Below, one piece after another: positions 1 through 9,189 of a DNA stretch of 64,000 bases. The DNA is from Sporosarcina ureae (lineage in GTDB: Bacteria; Bacillota; Bacilli; Bacillales_A; Planococcaceae): positions 1 through 64,000 of the forward strand of contig NZ_JARIEA010000060.1 of assembly GCF_029267015.1 (NCBI RefSeq), given 5' to 3'. The notes beneath the pieces are model-generated. The model saw nothing but the letters and a program-made list of their open reading frames with translations. It did no database searches and was not told the origin of the DNA. A program made the position numbers and the translations under genes. Every line of letters begins with the position of its first letter. The stretch's first letter is position 1.

Positions 1-347
1 CGTTCAATTGACTCGTTACTGACATATTCTTTCCACGCAGTTATTCCGCCTTCCAATACCGTAACATCGTAATCTTTACTAGAAAGAATGGTTGCACATT
101 TAGTCGCAGAATTTCCTGTTGTACACGTAATAATCATTTCTCTATTTTTCGTCAACTGTGGGATCACTTTTTCCACTTCGTTTTCTAACGCAAAGATTTC
201 TGTTTTCGGTACGTTTAAATCTTCTACCGTGTTTGCTTCGATATGGAATTGATTATATTTATCCTCAGCACGTACATCTAGTAGGACAAGTTCTTGTTCA
301 GCTTTTATTTTCTTGAATAATTCCTCTGCAGTAATCGTTTTAACCAT
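1..347 (-). CDS. Rhodanese-domain protein (3' part beyond window)
   Basis: The minus-strand frame stays open to the left edge, so the C-terminus is missing. It encodes about 115 residues of a rhodanese fold: an N-terminal LLDVRAEDKY segment, the active-site loop TCTTGNSATKCA with the presumed catalytic Cys, and the C-terminal VLEGGITAWK signature. Single-domain rhodaneses move sulfane sulfur, but this could also be one domain of a larger sulfurtransferase or persulfide dioxygenase fusion. An in-frame ATG lies four codons further upstream (359), directly abutting AAGGGG; the internal ATG at 347 has a more natural distance to that site, so the start is uncertain. Confidence 0.8.
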   Translation of the reverse strand, partial: MVKTITAEELFKKIKAEQELVLLDVRAEDKYNQFHIEANTVEDLNVPKTEIFALENEVEKVIPQLTKNREMIITCTTGNSATKCATILSSKDYDVTVLEGGITAWKEYVSNESIE

Positions 348-552
348 AATTGGATCCATCCCCTTACTTTCACTATATTCTTTCCCATTATAGCTTTAAC
401 TAACTATTTTCTGATACATTTTGATGTTTTATATGGTCGAATATATTTTTGAACAATAAAAAGATAGGTATCCTCCAAGAAAATGAATTAGAGAACGTCC
501 TATCTATTAGTAGTATGGATCATAGTATTGGAATTTATACATCCTTTTATAA

Positions 553-586
553 AAATACTCAGTCAAACGAAGTTGACTGAGTATTC
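553..586 (-). terminator. Intrinsic terminator of the thioesterase gene
   Basis: Perfect 13-bp inverted repeat (554-566 with 573-585, 6-nt loop) immediately after the stop of the thioesterase gene, followed on the minus strand by a short T run. Confidence 0.8.
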
Positions 587-1123
587 TTACGCATTCACTT
601 GTACTGGATCATGCCATGGGTAATTATTCGTTAACACTGTTGCCAATTCCTTACTCTGTTGTTTTCGCATTTTACGGATTTCTGCGCGTTGTGGTGCAGT
701 TTCATGCAAATATATTTCCTCTTCCGTTAAAGGAATAACACGTGGAACAGTTAAAGGCTTTTTGTTCTCATCCAATGCAACAAATGTCAATAATGAAGTT
801 GCCGCTATTTTACAACTACCCGTTGCTAAATCCTCTGCAATAACTTTTACGAAAATCTCCATGGAAGATTTTCCAGTCCACGTCACGTATGACTCAAAAC
901 AGACTGAATCAGAAGGACGAATTGGATACAGGAAGTCGACGGAATCCATAGATGCCGTAACACAATCTGCTCTGCTGTGTCGGGCTGCTGAAATCGATGC
1001 GATTTGATCTATATCGCTCATTAAACGTCCGCCAAACAACGTATTATGGTTGTTGACGTCATTAGGAAATACCCTGCTCGTCCGTACGACCCTTGAATCC
1101 CGACACTGCTTTTCTAGTTTCAT
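587..1123 (-). CDS. Acyl-CoA thioesterase, YkhA-type hotdog fold
   Basis: Encodes 178 residues. The NNHNTLFGGRLMSDID segment is the hallmark of the cytosolic acyl-CoA hydrolases related to YkhA/BACH, with the conserved Asp in the hotdog helix. These enzymes hydrolyse acyl-CoA thioesters to free acid and CoA. The reading frame extends 11 codons further upstream, but the ATG at 1123 has an AGAGGAGG ribosome binding site 11 nt away, so I start there. It is a single-gene unit closed by its own terminator. The physiological acyl chain cannot be read from the sequence. Confidence 0.9.
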   Translation of the reverse strand: MKLEKQCRDSRVVRTSRVFPNDVNNHNTLFGGRLMSDIDQIASISAARHSRADCVTASMDSVDFLYPIRPSDSVCFESYVTWTGKSSMEIFVKVIAEDLATGSCKIAATSLLTFVALDENKKPLTVPRVIPLTEEEIYLHETAPQRAEIRKMRKQQSKELATVLTNNYPWHDPVQVNA

Positions 1124-1268
1124 TGTAAACACGGCCTCCTCTAAGAAGTGAACCAAACTACTCTATAAGTAATTTGAAAAATTAAAATATTCTCCATTTG
1201 TATATCATCTAAATATACTCTTCGTTCACACAACTGTCAAGAATGATTTTCTTTTTATATCGTTCGAC

Positions 1269-2090
1269 TTAGTGTTTACAGTTTTGTTGAAGTAATGGAA
1301 TGTCTCTCTCTTCCAGTAAACCTACTTGAAGTAAACCTCTCATTATTCCATCCTCTGAACAAGAAGCGGTCACAAAATCCGCTATTTCTTTCAATTCCGG
1401 TATTCCATTATCCATTACTATTCCAGTGCCTACTGCCTCGATCATTTGCATATCATTTGCACCGTCTCCAAATGCATAGCTATTTTCAGTAGGAATATCC
1501 ACATGTTCTAATATCTTTTGAATACCAATTGCCTTAGAGGCCCCTTCAGGCAACATATCCACAGAGCTTTCATCCCATCTGACAAAAGAGTAACCCTTAA
1601 ATAATTCCATATATTCTTCCGTTTCTTTTGGCGTAGAGTATATCTGAACCTGATTCACGTCAGAATGGGAATATACTTCCGGATCGACGACAGGATAAGG
1701 TATTCTTAATCGCGCTGTTCCTTCTTGTACAAGGGGATGCGCTTCAGCGTTCGTAACAAACGACTCGAACGTGGAGTACGTTAATCCATGACCATTTTTA
1801 TGAGCAAGTTCGGTAAGTTGCTGAATAACTTCAGGTTTCATAGGATTCGAATAGATTACTTTTCCTTTCCAAACTACATGCTGGCCATTCATGGATACGT
1901 AGGAATCAAATTCTAGTTCCTCTAGCAACGATTTGAACATCAGCGGCGCTCTGCCAGTACATATCACAGTGTAGATCCCCTTCTTACGCAATGCTGTAAG
2001 TGATTGTTTAGTTGATTCTAAAATCGTTTTATCATGATTCATTAAAGTATCGTCTAAATCAAAGAATACAATTTTTTTATCTGAATTCAT
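1269..2090 (-). CDS. HAD-superfamily Cof-type phosphatase
   Basis: Encodes 273 residues. Motif I is FFDLDDTLMN near the N-terminus (nucleophile Asp and general acid Asp), motif II lies around VICTGRAP, and motif IV is AFGDGANDMQMIE. The long cap between motifs II and III marks it as a Cof/type IIB HAD hydrolase, usually cytosolic sugar-phosphate or flavin-phosphate phosphatases. Two further in-frame start codons lie upstream, but AAAGGGG sits 7 nt from the ATG at 2090. It is monocistronic. The substrate is not predictable. Confidence 0.88.
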   Translation of the reverse strand: MNSDKKIVFFDLDDTLMNHDKTILESTKQSLTALRKKGIYTVICTGRAPLMFKSLLEELEFDSYVSMNGQHVVWKGKVIYSNPMKPEVIQQLTELAHKNGHGLTYSTFESFVTNAEAHPLVQEGTARLRIPYPVVDPEVYSHSDVNQVQIYSTPKETEEYMELFKGYSFVRWDESSVDMLPEGASKAIGIQKILEHVDIPTENSYAFGDGANDMQMIEAVGTGIVMDNGIPELKEIADFVTASCSEDGIMRGLLQVGLLEERDIPLLQQNCKH

Positions 2091-2277
2091 TTTCATGCCC
2101 CTTTCGAATCTCATTATCTACCATGTAGTTTACCAATTACTTATCAGACATGCTGTGAAGTTGCCTATTATTGATGTTAGAAGTAATAAAATAATGAAAT
2201 TAAGTTTGATATTTTCGTAAAATCACGTTATTCTTTTTAAAGAACATCTAATTACTAAGTATGTGGAGGAATATTTC

Positions 2278-3069
2278 ATGAATTTCAGCGAAGAACGTGT
2301 AAGCGGTAAGAATGTAATTGATTATTTACAATATCCTATATTCACCACCCTTGACGAAGAACGCCAACATAATAAACAGCGATTAGCAGGTGCATTCCGA
2401 CTATTTAGCCGTTTTGGCTTTACAGAAGGTGTTGCAGGTCACGCAACGTATCGCGATCCAGAATTCAAGGATCATATGTGGGTGAATCCGTACGGTATAC
2501 CATTTGGCAAGATCAAAGCATCCGATCTTGTCTTAGTAAATCCAGACGGAGAAGTCGTAGAAGGTAAATATTCTCTTCACAAATCGGCTCTAGTGATCCA
2601 CTCCGCGATTCATGAAGCCAGAGAGGATATTACAGCTTCAGTTCACTTACATCCTGTGTACGGAAAAACTTGGGCATCTACAGGTAGATTGATCGATCCG
2701 TTAACACAAGATGCTTGTGCATTCTACAATGATCACTCTGTATTGGACGAGTTTTCTGGTGTAGTGTATGAAGATAATGAAGGAGTAAAAGTTGCAAACG
2801 CACTAGCGAATAACAAGGCAATGTTCCTTAAAAATCACGGTCCCTTAACTGTTGGCCAGACTGTTGATGCTGCTGCATTTTGGTTTATTACGCTTGAGCG
2901 TTCTTGCCAAGTTCAATTACTTGCGGAGGCAGCAGGGATTGTCAATCCGATCCCTGCAGAGTATGCTGCTAACACCGCCAAGCAGGTAGGAAGAGATATC
3001 GATGGTTGGGAAAACTTCCAGCCGCTATGGGAAATGATTGTAAGTGACGAACCGGATCTATTGGATTAA
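2278..3069 (+). CDS. Class II aldolase/adducin-family protein
   Basis: Encodes 263 residues. The family's metal-site features are visible: SVHLHPVYG (two His) and a later KNHGPLTVG (third His). Members include fuculose- and ribulose-phosphate aldolases, epimerases, and many uncharacterised homologues of about 260 residues such as this one. The ATG at 2278 is preceded by GTGGAGG at 8 nt, which is better than the upstream in-frame ATG. The next gene starts 45 bases downstream on the same strand, so cotranscription is possible. Substrate unknown. Confidence 0.85.
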   Translation: MNFSEERVSGKNVIDYLQYPIFTTLDEERQHNKQRLAGAFRLFSRFGFTEGVAGHATYRDPEFKDHMWVNPYGIPFGKIKASDLVLVNPDGEVVEGKYSLHKSALVIHSAIHEAREDITASVHLHPVYGKTWASTGRLIDPLTQDACAFYNDHSVLDEFSGVVYEDNEGVKVANALANNKAMFLKNHGPLTVGQTVDAAAFWFITLERSCQVQLLAEAAGIVNPIPAEYAANTAKQVGRDIDGWENFQPLWEMIVSDEPDLLD

Positions 3070-3114
3070 TCTATCTTCATCCTTTGTCATCTGTCATAAA
3101 AAGGGGGTCAGCTT

Positions 3115-3861
3115 ATGTATTCCAAACAATTCATTCGTGGAATGCGTTTGAAGCGGGACATAGTTCCATCTTTTGAACACTATCCCTTTCATTTACCTAG
3201 TATCAATACACTCACTGAGTTGGATTTTCATCCTAATGTGACGTTTTTCGTTGGAGAGAACGGGATGGGGAAATCTACATTACTTGAGGCAATCGCAGTT
3301 TCTTTTGGTTTTAATCCAGAAGGCGGTTCACTGAACTTCAATTTTTCCACTTACGATTCTCATTCTATCTTAGATGAATATATCACACTCATAAAAGGCG
3401 TTTCCCGACCGAAAGATGGATTTTTTCTGCGTGCAGAAACTTTCTACAACTTGGCGACGACAATTGAAGAGCTCGATCATGCACCTGGTACGAGTCCTCG
3501 GATTATAGACAGCTTTGGAGGGACATCATTACATGAACAGTCTCATGGCGAATCATTTTGGTCGACTTTCATTCATCGTTTTAGGGGTAATGGCATCTAC
3601 TTACTGGATGAACCAGAAGCTGCATTATCACCTATGCGTCAACTTTCCATGCTAAGTAGGATTCACGATTTAGTGGGTGAAGAATCACAGTTCATGATCG
3701 CAACACATTCGCCCCTTCTATTATCTTATCCAGGTGCAAAAATTATCGAATTTACAGATGAAGGTGCATATGAAACGACATTGGAACAGACAAGTCACTA
3801 CCAGATTATGAAGCAGTTTTTTGACGACAAAGATCGAATGCTACATTATTTGCTAAAATGA
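3115..3861 (+). CDS. AAA-family ATPase (ABC-like, COG3910 type)
   Basis: Encodes 248 residues. The Walker A is FFVGENGMGKSTLLEAIA (about residues 43-60), Walker B is GIYLLDEPEAALSP (about 161-174), and the H-loop-like segment is IATHSPLLL. There is no membrane segment. These stand-alone AAA_21/SMC-like ATPases are often annotated as predicted ATPases with unknown partners. The ribosome binding site AAAGGGGG lies just upstream of the ATG, and a strong terminator follows. Confidence 0.85.
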   Translation: MYSKQFIRGMRLKRDIVPSFEHYPFHLPSINTLTELDFHPNVTFFVGENGMGKSTLLEAIAVSFGFNPEGGSLNFNFSTYDSHSILDEYITLIKGVSRPKDGFFLRAETFYNLATTIEELDHAPGTSPRIIDSFGGTSLHEQSHGESFWSTFIHRFRGNGIYLLDEPEAALSPMRQLSMLSRIHDLVGEESQFMIATHSPLLLSYPGAKIIEFTDEGAYETTLEQTSHYQIMKQFFDDKDRMLHYLLK

Positions 3862-3873
3862 CTATATATCACT

Positions 3874-3909
3874 AAAAAGCGATTATTCTCTCGGAAATAA
3901 TCGCTTTTT
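3874..3909 (+). terminator. Intrinsic terminator, bidirectional
   Basis: A 14-bp perfect stem (3874-3887 with 3896-3909) whose arms end in A5 and T5. It closes the AAA ATPase gene and, on the other strand, the small gene ending at 3914. Confidence 0.9.
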
Positions 3910-3913
3910 GACA

Positions 3914-4060
3914 TTACTTATTTTCTTTTTCTGCTTGCTTTCGTGCATCTTTTTTAATTTCTTCTACTTGTTTTTCAGCTTTTTTTGCTGCTTCATTGGC
4001 TAGTTTTGCTGAACTTTTTTCATTATCATTTCCAGGTGTATCTGCATAACTTTTCGTCAT
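3914..4060 (-). CDS. Small Lys/Glu/Ala-rich protein, 48 aa
   Basis: A short gene with ATG at 4060, an AGGAGTG ribosome binding site 6 nt upstream, and a stop directly before a bidirectional terminator. The product begins MTKSYADTPGND and continues as an Ala/Lys/Glu heptad-like helix with no hydrophobic stretch, so a soluble coiled coil or intrinsically disordered peptide is likely. Nothing in it identifies a function. The ribosome binding site, start, terminator and strand-specific composition argue that it is real. Confidence 0.65.
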   Translation of the reverse strand: MTKSYADTPGNDNEKSSAKLANEAAKKAEKQVEEIKKDARKQAEKENK

Positions 4061-4186
4061 TTTCCACACTCCTGTCTAATTGAATGACTATATTATTCCC
4101 CGAAAACGTGAAATAAAACGCGCTTTTTAAATTCCTTGTTTTTTCATGCTACAATAAGGGTACTACCTAAGGAAGGTGGACTACTT

Positions 4187-4378
4187 GTGCCTAAAAAATT
4201 GTCTATCTATTTGCTAATGCTTGTCATTGGTTTTACATTTCTATTTTTAGCGATTTTTCTGGATTTACCCGAGAAATTAAAATGGTTCTTTTTAGCGGTT
4301 GCTGTCATATTAAATGTGACGAGTGCTGTAGCTGCTATGAGAATGGGCTTAAAAGAAATGAAACCTGACAACAGATAA
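4187..4378 (+). CDS. Small two-helix membrane protein, 63 aa
   Basis: I start at the GTG at 4187, which has a strong AAGGAAGGTGG site 7 nt upstream; the longer frame from 4136 has no such site. The product has two hydrophobic helices (IYLLMLVIGFTFLFLAIFL and WFFLAVAVILNVTSAVAAM) separated by a short polar turn with DLPEKLK. It lies 30 bases before the UbiB-like kinase gene on the same strand, so the two are probably translated from one message. Function unknown. Confidence 0.7.
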   Translation: MPKKLSIYLLMLVIGFTFLFLAIFLDLPEKLKWFFLAVAVILNVTSAVAAMRMGLKEMKPDNR

Positions 4379-4408
4379 AAATGATAGTTGCAGAAAGAGG
4401 AGCTGCCT

Positions 4409-6031
4409 ATGAAGCGTTCTGCTAGTTACCGTATTACACGCATTGTATGGATGGCAATCGTATTTTTCACTCAAATAATATTATTTCAAAGACGCCATCG
4501 AGGTAATTTTACACCTACCGTCACCAATCAGTGGAATACGCTGGTTACAAACCAAGCAAAAGTCTACAAAAAGACAGCACTTGAATTAGGTGGGTTACTT
4601 GTCAAACTAGGGCAGTTCCTTTCTACACGTGCAGACATCATGCCCGCATCATTCATTGCAGAATTAGAAGGCCTTACTGATCAAGTTACACCGGTTCCTT
4701 CTGATAAGGCATTACAATTGCTAGACGATGAATGGGAAAAACCTCACAGCGAATATCTAAAGGATATTACATCAAAGCCTGTAGCATCTGCATCCATTGG
4801 CGAAGTTTATAAAGCAGTTTTACATAATGGTTCAGAAGTCGCCATAAAAATTCAACGTCCCGATATCGAGCGTATTTTACGTGCAGATTTTAAGGCCGTA
4901 CGAATTGTCATTTGGCTGGCTAAGAAGGTATCTTCCGTAGGCAAACAAATCGATTTAGATTTATTGTATCAAGAAATGACAGATGTGATAGGCGCAGAAC
5001 TAAACTTTGTTGAAGAAATGAAGAACGGACGAGGTTTCGCTGAACGATTTCCCGACATGGCAGGGGTCAAGTTCCCAGTTTATTATGATGAATATACAAC
5101 TAAAAAGGTTCTTGTAATGGAGTGGATAGAAGGCTCCAAAATAACTGACATTCCATTTCTGGAAAAACATCATATCGATCGTAAAAAATTATCTGACCGC
5201 TTGTTTCGTTTGTTCTTAGAACAAATTCTTGAAGGTGGTCAATTCCATGCTGATCCTCATGGTGGCAATATACTCATACGTTCAGATGGGACGCTTGTAT
5301 TGATTGATTTCGGTATGGTCGTCAATATTACACAGGAAAATGCAGATGCAATGTTCGTAGTTACAGAAGGTGTCATCTTCAAGCAATACGATAGAGTTAT
5401 CGATGGCTTAGAAAAGATGAACTTCTTACTACCCAACGCGGATCGAAAAGTGCTGGCCAATGCTATCGAGAAAGTCGTAAAAGCATACGAATCACATGAT
5501 TTATATGATATGAATGGGCTCGTTGTGGAGAATCTTCTCCAGGATCTGCAAGTCATTGTCCGAACACAACCTGTACAAATGCCAGCTGACTTTGCTTTTC
5601 TTGGTCGCGCAGTATCCGTATTTGTTGGTGTTCTCTATATACTAGATCCCACAATCGATTTACTCGCAATCACTAAACCACGTTTAGTGGAATGGGCTAA
5701 GCAGAAGAGTAAAGAAAAAAATCCGTTTACTAATCCTAAAGAGTTTCAACGCTCGTTATTAAACGGTGTAGGGCAGATTCGCAGTTTTGGACCGAGAATC
5801 TCTTCCTTTTTGGAGCAACCTGCAGCAATCCATAGCTATTTGAAACAACGCGATATAGACCATCGCAAATTCCAAATAAAGATGCAAAACCGTTTATTCG
5901 CAGGTATTATGGCAGTGGGTTCTTTCGGTACTCTTGCGTATAGTTTACTTGACGATTATTCTACATTGGCAATAGGTTCAAGTATTGTTCTAGTGATTTC
6001 TTTCTGGCGATATCGTCGACTAGAAAATTAA
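4409..6031 (+). CDS. UbiB/ABC1/AarF-family atypical kinase
   Basis: Encodes 540 residues. The N-terminal KxGQ motif appears as LVKLGQFLSTRAD, the A-rich loop as ASASIGEVYKA, the catalytic core as FHADPHGGNILI and the metal-binding DFG as LIDFGMV. Two hydrophobic helices close the C-terminus, as in membrane-bound UbiB/ADCK proteins. The family has ATPase activity linked to isoprenoid quinone biosynthesis or lipid homeostasis; in Bacillales, which make menaquinone, the role is not established. The ATG at 4409 has AGAGGAG upstream, better than the ATG seven codons earlier. Confidence 0.9.
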   Translation: MKRSASYRITRIVWMAIVFFTQIILFQRRHRGNFTPTVTNQWNTLVTNQAKVYKKTALELGGLLVKLGQFLSTRADIMPASFIAELEGLTDQVTPVPSDKALQLLDDEWEKPHSEYLKDITSKPVASASIGEVYKAVLHNGSEVAIKIQRPDIERILRADFKAVRIVIWLAKKVSSVGKQIDLDLLYQEMTDVIGAELNFVEEMKNGRGFAERFPDMAGVKFPVYYDEYTTKKVLVMEWIEGSKITDIPFLEKHHIDRKKLSDRLFRLFLEQILEGGQFHADPHGGNILIRSDGTLVLIDFGMVVNITQENADAMFVVTEGVIFKQYDRVIDGLEKMNFLLPNADRKVLANAIEKVVKAYESHDLYDMNGLVVENLLQDLQVIVRTQPVQMPADFAFLGRAVSVFVGVLYILDPTIDLLAITKPRLVEWAKQKSKEKNPFTNPKEFQRSLLNGVGQIRSFGPRISSFLEQPAAIHSYLKQRDIDHRKFQIKMQNRLFAGIMAVGSFGTLAYSLLDDYSTLAIGSSIVLVISFWRYRRLEN

Positions 6032-6034
6032 AAA

Positions 6035-6061
6035 ACTCAGAGTTTATAATAAACTCTGAGT
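6035..6061. terminator. Bidirectional terminator between convergent genes
   Basis: A 12-bp perfect inverted repeat (6035-6046 with 6050-6061) with a 3-nt loop, flanked by A-rich and T-rich tracts, between the UbiB-like gene and the convergent YcxB-like gene. Confidence 0.85.
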
Positions 6062-6066
6062 CTTTA

Positions 6067-6579
6067 TTATGCATTCATTCGCTTTTGTACATAGGTCTTT
6101 AACCCATCTACTGAATAGACATCTCGTTTCGGTATAATATATGCGCTAACAGTACTAGTGTAGATATAAAAGTACTCAGCATCTTCAATCAGATTCTTTA
6201 CCCCAATCCATTGTACATTCGTTTCACCAACTACTGTTTTATCGTGTATACCCGCCTTGTTCATGTTCATTGTATGCTTCCCAACAAGACCTTCATTTTT
6301 TCCACCTTTCAGCATCTTACGTACTTGTCGCGTGATGTGGAAATAGAAATACTTTGGATATAACATCACCCATAAAATAACGGTCAAACCAAATGTCGCA
6401 AACAGCGGACCTCTTGGCATGTCTGTAAAAACAGACAAAAAGTAAGCAAACAATAAAAATATGAGTGGGGATATATATCGTTGCCATTGTAGTGAGTTTT
6501 TTCCTACCTTAGAATTTTTCACATGGTATAAATTAAATGCAACAACATCTTCCTCGGTCAATGCATACTCAATCTCCAT
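6067..6579 (-). CDS. YcxB-like membrane protein
   Basis: Encodes 170 residues. The N-terminal ALTEEDVVAFNLYHVKNS segment is followed by two membrane helices (about residues 35-75) and a C-terminal cytosolic domain with HMNMNKAGIHD and the conserved AYIIPKRD motif of the YcxB-like C-terminal domain. The family is common in Firmicutes and uncharacterised. The start overlaps the end of the histidine phosphatase gene by 11 bases, so the two are translationally coupled. Confidence 0.8.
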   Translation of the reverse strand: MEIEYALTEEDVVAFNLYHVKNSKVGKNSLQWQRYISPLIFLLFAYFLSVFTDMPRGPLFATFGLTVILWVMLYPKYFYFHITRQVRKMLKGGKNEGLVGKHTMNMNKAGIHDKTVVGETNVQWIGVKNLIEDAEYFYIYTSTVSAYIIPKRDVYSVDGLKTYVQKRMNA

Positions 6580-7153
6580 CTGTTCCTCCTGCTAAGTGTG
6601 CCGTATCATTCAACAATACACAACTTTTCTTTTCTACATCTAACACTGTTAAGGAAGTGTTATCGATCTTTACAGCATAATTTTCATCTTCCATTAGTGC
6701 AACAACTATTCGTTTAATAAAACTTCCATGACTGACGAAGAGTAGACGCTGATTAGGAAACTTTTGAACCTGTTCATTCACAAATTCAAGACCTCTAGCC
6801 ACTACACTCTCTCCAGTCTCAAATTGTAAATCTAATTCTTTCCATAGTGGTCCCCACTTCTGCTGGCGCTCTTGTTCCGTCGTACCTTCAATCATTCCGC
6901 CACTTCGCTCACGCAGACGGTGATCTTCTATCACTTCTATCCCAGACTGTTCTGCAAGTAGATCCGCCGTTTGCCTAGCGCGGGTCATTGGGCTCGTGAA
7001 AATGATATCCCAATCTTCTTCTGCCAAGCGTGATGCTAGCATCTTCGCAGCCTCTATACCTTCCTCGTCTAAAGGAATATTCGAACTCCCTTGTGCGCGA
7101 CCTTCTTTATTCCAAGCAGTCACACCGTGTCGAACAAAACCTACGATGGTCAA
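6569..7153 (-). CDS. Histidine phosphatase (phosphoglycerate mutase-like)
   Basis: Encodes 194 residues. The RHG catalytic motif is FVRHGVTAWN at residues 6-15, the second Arg is in TSPMTRARQTA, and the second catalytic His is in LFVSHGSF. This is the CobC/GpmB-like branch, which dephosphorylates small phosphometabolites; the substrate cannot be assigned. The start lies 11 bases downstream of the MFS gene and the end overlaps ycxB, giving a three-gene minus-strand unit. Confidence 0.85.
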   Translation of the reverse strand: MTIVGFVRHGVTAWNKEGRAQGSSNIPLDEEGIEAAKMLASRLAEEDWDIIFTSPMTRARQTADLLAEQSGIEVIEDHRLRERSGGMIEGTTEQERQQKWGPLWKELDLQFETGESVVARGLEFVNEQVQKFPNQRLLFVSHGSFIKRIVVALMEDENYAVKIDNTSLTVLDVEKKSCVLLNDTAHLAGGTDGD

Positions 7154-7164
7154 TGAAATCCCTC

Positions 7165-8337
7165 CTAGATATTAGGTCTGAAAGCTGGTGTTCTTTTAAT
7201 CCATAAATAATTAAGTGCTACTCCAAGCATTAATACAAACGCACCGAAATAGAAAGGATAATCTACATCGACATCGAACAACGCTCCACCTATGATCGGT
7301 CCAAACACATTTCCAATACTAGTGAACATCGAGTTCATACCGCCAACAAATCCCTGTTCATTGCCAGCAACTTTAGATAAATAAGAAGTGGCTGCAGGTC
7401 GTATTAAATCAAATCCTACAAAGATAATCATCGTAACGGCCAATACAGCAAAATAACTCTGTACGAACGTCGCGAGGAAGACTAAAATCGAAGAAAAGAT
7501 CAGACAAAAGAAAATCAAACGTTTCTCCCCTATTGTCCTGGCAAGCTTATCGAATAACAGTACTTGCGCAACAGCCCCAACTAGACCGCTTCCTGTAATG
7601 ATGATTGCAATATCTTTTGGTGTAAATCCAAATTTATGATCCACAAACAAACTAAAAATCGATTCAAATGATGCGAGACCAAAAGATAGTATTAAAATAA
7701 TGATAAAAACGATGAAATAATGACGGGCAAAAATCCTCTTTAATCCAGGCTTAGTTACATCCTCTGCCACCGCTTCCTGATATCGTTCAGGTTCACGCAA
7801 AGCGATAAAAGAAAAAATCGCTGCGACCAAGGCAAGCCCACCTGCAAAGAAGAAAGGAACCCGCGTGCCATATCCAGCTAAAAATCCACCAATACCCGGC
7901 CCTAATATAAAGCCTGTGGAAATCGCAGCAGACATAAAACCTAACGCCTTAGAGCGTGTTTCCATCGTCGTAATATCCGCAATAAACGCCGTAACAGCTG
8001 GCATAATGAAAGCCGCACTGACTCCACCCAAAATTCGGGAAGCAAACAGCACTGGCAATGTTTGTCCTACACCAAATAAAAACTCTGATGAACTAAAAAT
8101 GATCAAGCCGATGACAATCATCTTTTTCCGACCAAATGTATCGACCCATCTTCCTGATAAAGGAGAAACTAGCAACTGCGCCATGGCAAAAATTGCAACC
8201 ATATAGCCCACCACTGTACCTGTTATATGTAATTCATTCATTAATCTAGGCATGACAGGAATGACTAATCCAATTCCTAAAAAGGCGATCAGTAAATTCG
8301 TCAACAGTAGCCCTAATGTGATAGATTCCTTTTTCAT
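7165..8337 (-). CDS. MFS drug-efflux-type transporter
   Basis: Encodes 390 residues and about 12 hydrophobic helices. Motif A of the major facilitator superfamily appears as GRWVDTFGRKKMI, and the antiporter motif C as ILGPGIGGFLAGYG at helix 5, which points to a drug:H+ antiporter of the DHA1/TetA-NorA group. It sits at the head of a unit with the histidine phosphatase and YcxB genes. Substrates are not predictable from the sequence. Confidence 0.85.
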   Translation of the reverse strand: MKKESITLGLLLTNLLIAFLGIGLVIPVMPRLMNELHITGTVVGYMVAIFAMAQLLVSPLSGRWVDTFGRKKMIVIGLIIFSSSEFLFGVGQTLPVLFASRILGGVSAAFIMPAVTAFIADITTMETRSKALGFMSAAISTGFILGPGIGGFLAGYGTRVPFFFAGGLALVAAIFSFIALREPERYQEAVAEDVTKPGLKRIFARHYFIVFIIILILSFGLASFESIFSLFVDHKFGFTPKDIAIIITGSGLVGAVAQVLLFDKLARTIGEKRLIFFCLIFSSILVFLATFVQSYFAVLAVTMIIFVGFDLIRPAATSYLSKVAGNEQGFVGGMNSMFTSIGNVFGPIIGGALFDVDVDYPFYFGAFVLMLGVALNYLWIKRTPAFRPNI

Positions 8338-8433
8338 TTACTCTCTCCTACGTTCATTCTATGTTGATATTGGAACATCATAGCAAGCGCGGAATGAAGT
8401 TACAAGAAGAAAAGATTCGACAGTTTATTGATT

Positions 8434-9099
8434 TCACCACTTTATTTTCAAAAAATGCCGAATGAGATGTTGACGTGCATTTTCATGTAGTGGCCAGCTT
8501 TCAATTTCAGTCAAAATTTGATCTCGCGTGCTAAACCCTTTGACGAAACCATTTAATCTTGCAGCAAATGTTGAACCTATTAACGATTCTTCAGAAGCAT
8601 ATAGAGGATCTAACTGCTCCAAAACATTTGGGTAGCGCTTCAAATAGTATTTCTGATGACGTGATTCAGCTAGTGTGAATCGTTCTAATTTCGTGACTTC
8701 CGTTTCAATCTGCTCCCCAAGCTCTTTCTCCATTTCATATCTCACTTGAATAATCATCTGTTTTTGTTCATCAGTACGATAACGCAATGAAGAGATGTAT
8801 TGTTGTCCTTTATATTGATCTCGATTAGGATAGTGATTACGCCAAAAATGAAGTAGTATTTCTTCGTATGAAATAATCTTCGGATCGTAATCGATTTCCA
8901 CCGTTTCAGTATGATCTCCGATTGTCTTGTAAGTGGGGGCAACCGTAGTACCGCCTGCATAGCCCACCCTTGTCCTTATTACACCCTGTAAGCTACCGAA
9001 GCGTGCTTCAGGACCCCAAAAACAGCCCATTCCAAATGTTGCAGTTTCCATTTCGCCGTTCTGTACTAGTTCTTTTTCCATTTCACTGATAGTTAGCAA
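8434..9099 (-). CDS. msrA: Peptide methionine (S)-S-oxide reductase MsrA
   Basis: The active site is FGMGCFWGPEARF with the catalytic Cys; TRVGYAGG and the HTETVEIDYDP segment are typical of MsrA. It reduces methionine-S-sulfoxide in proteins using thioredoxin. The C-terminal extension (about residues 150-221) is longer than in minimal MsrA and no MsrB domain is fused. I choose a TTG start at 9099 because GGAGGAG lies 9 nt upstream; an ATG at 9117 would have that motif inside the coding region and only a weak site before it. Confidence 0.88.
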   Translation of the reverse strand: MLTISEMEKELVQNGEMETATFGMGCFWGPEARFGSLQGVIRTRVGYAGGTTVAPTYKTIGDHTETVEIDYDPKIISYEEILLHFWRNHYPNRDQYKGQQYISSLRYRTDEQKQMIIQVRYEMEKELGEQIETEVTKLERFTLAESRHQKYYLKRYPNVLEQLDPLYASEESLIGSTFAARLNGFVKGFSTRDQILTEIESWPLHENARQHLIRHFLKIKW

Positions 9100-9189
9100 G
9101 TCGAAACACTCCTCCATATTAATCTCACTATAATGGAAATATAAATATAAAAAAGAGCCCATGTAAAGGTGGACTCTGTAAGAAACGCA

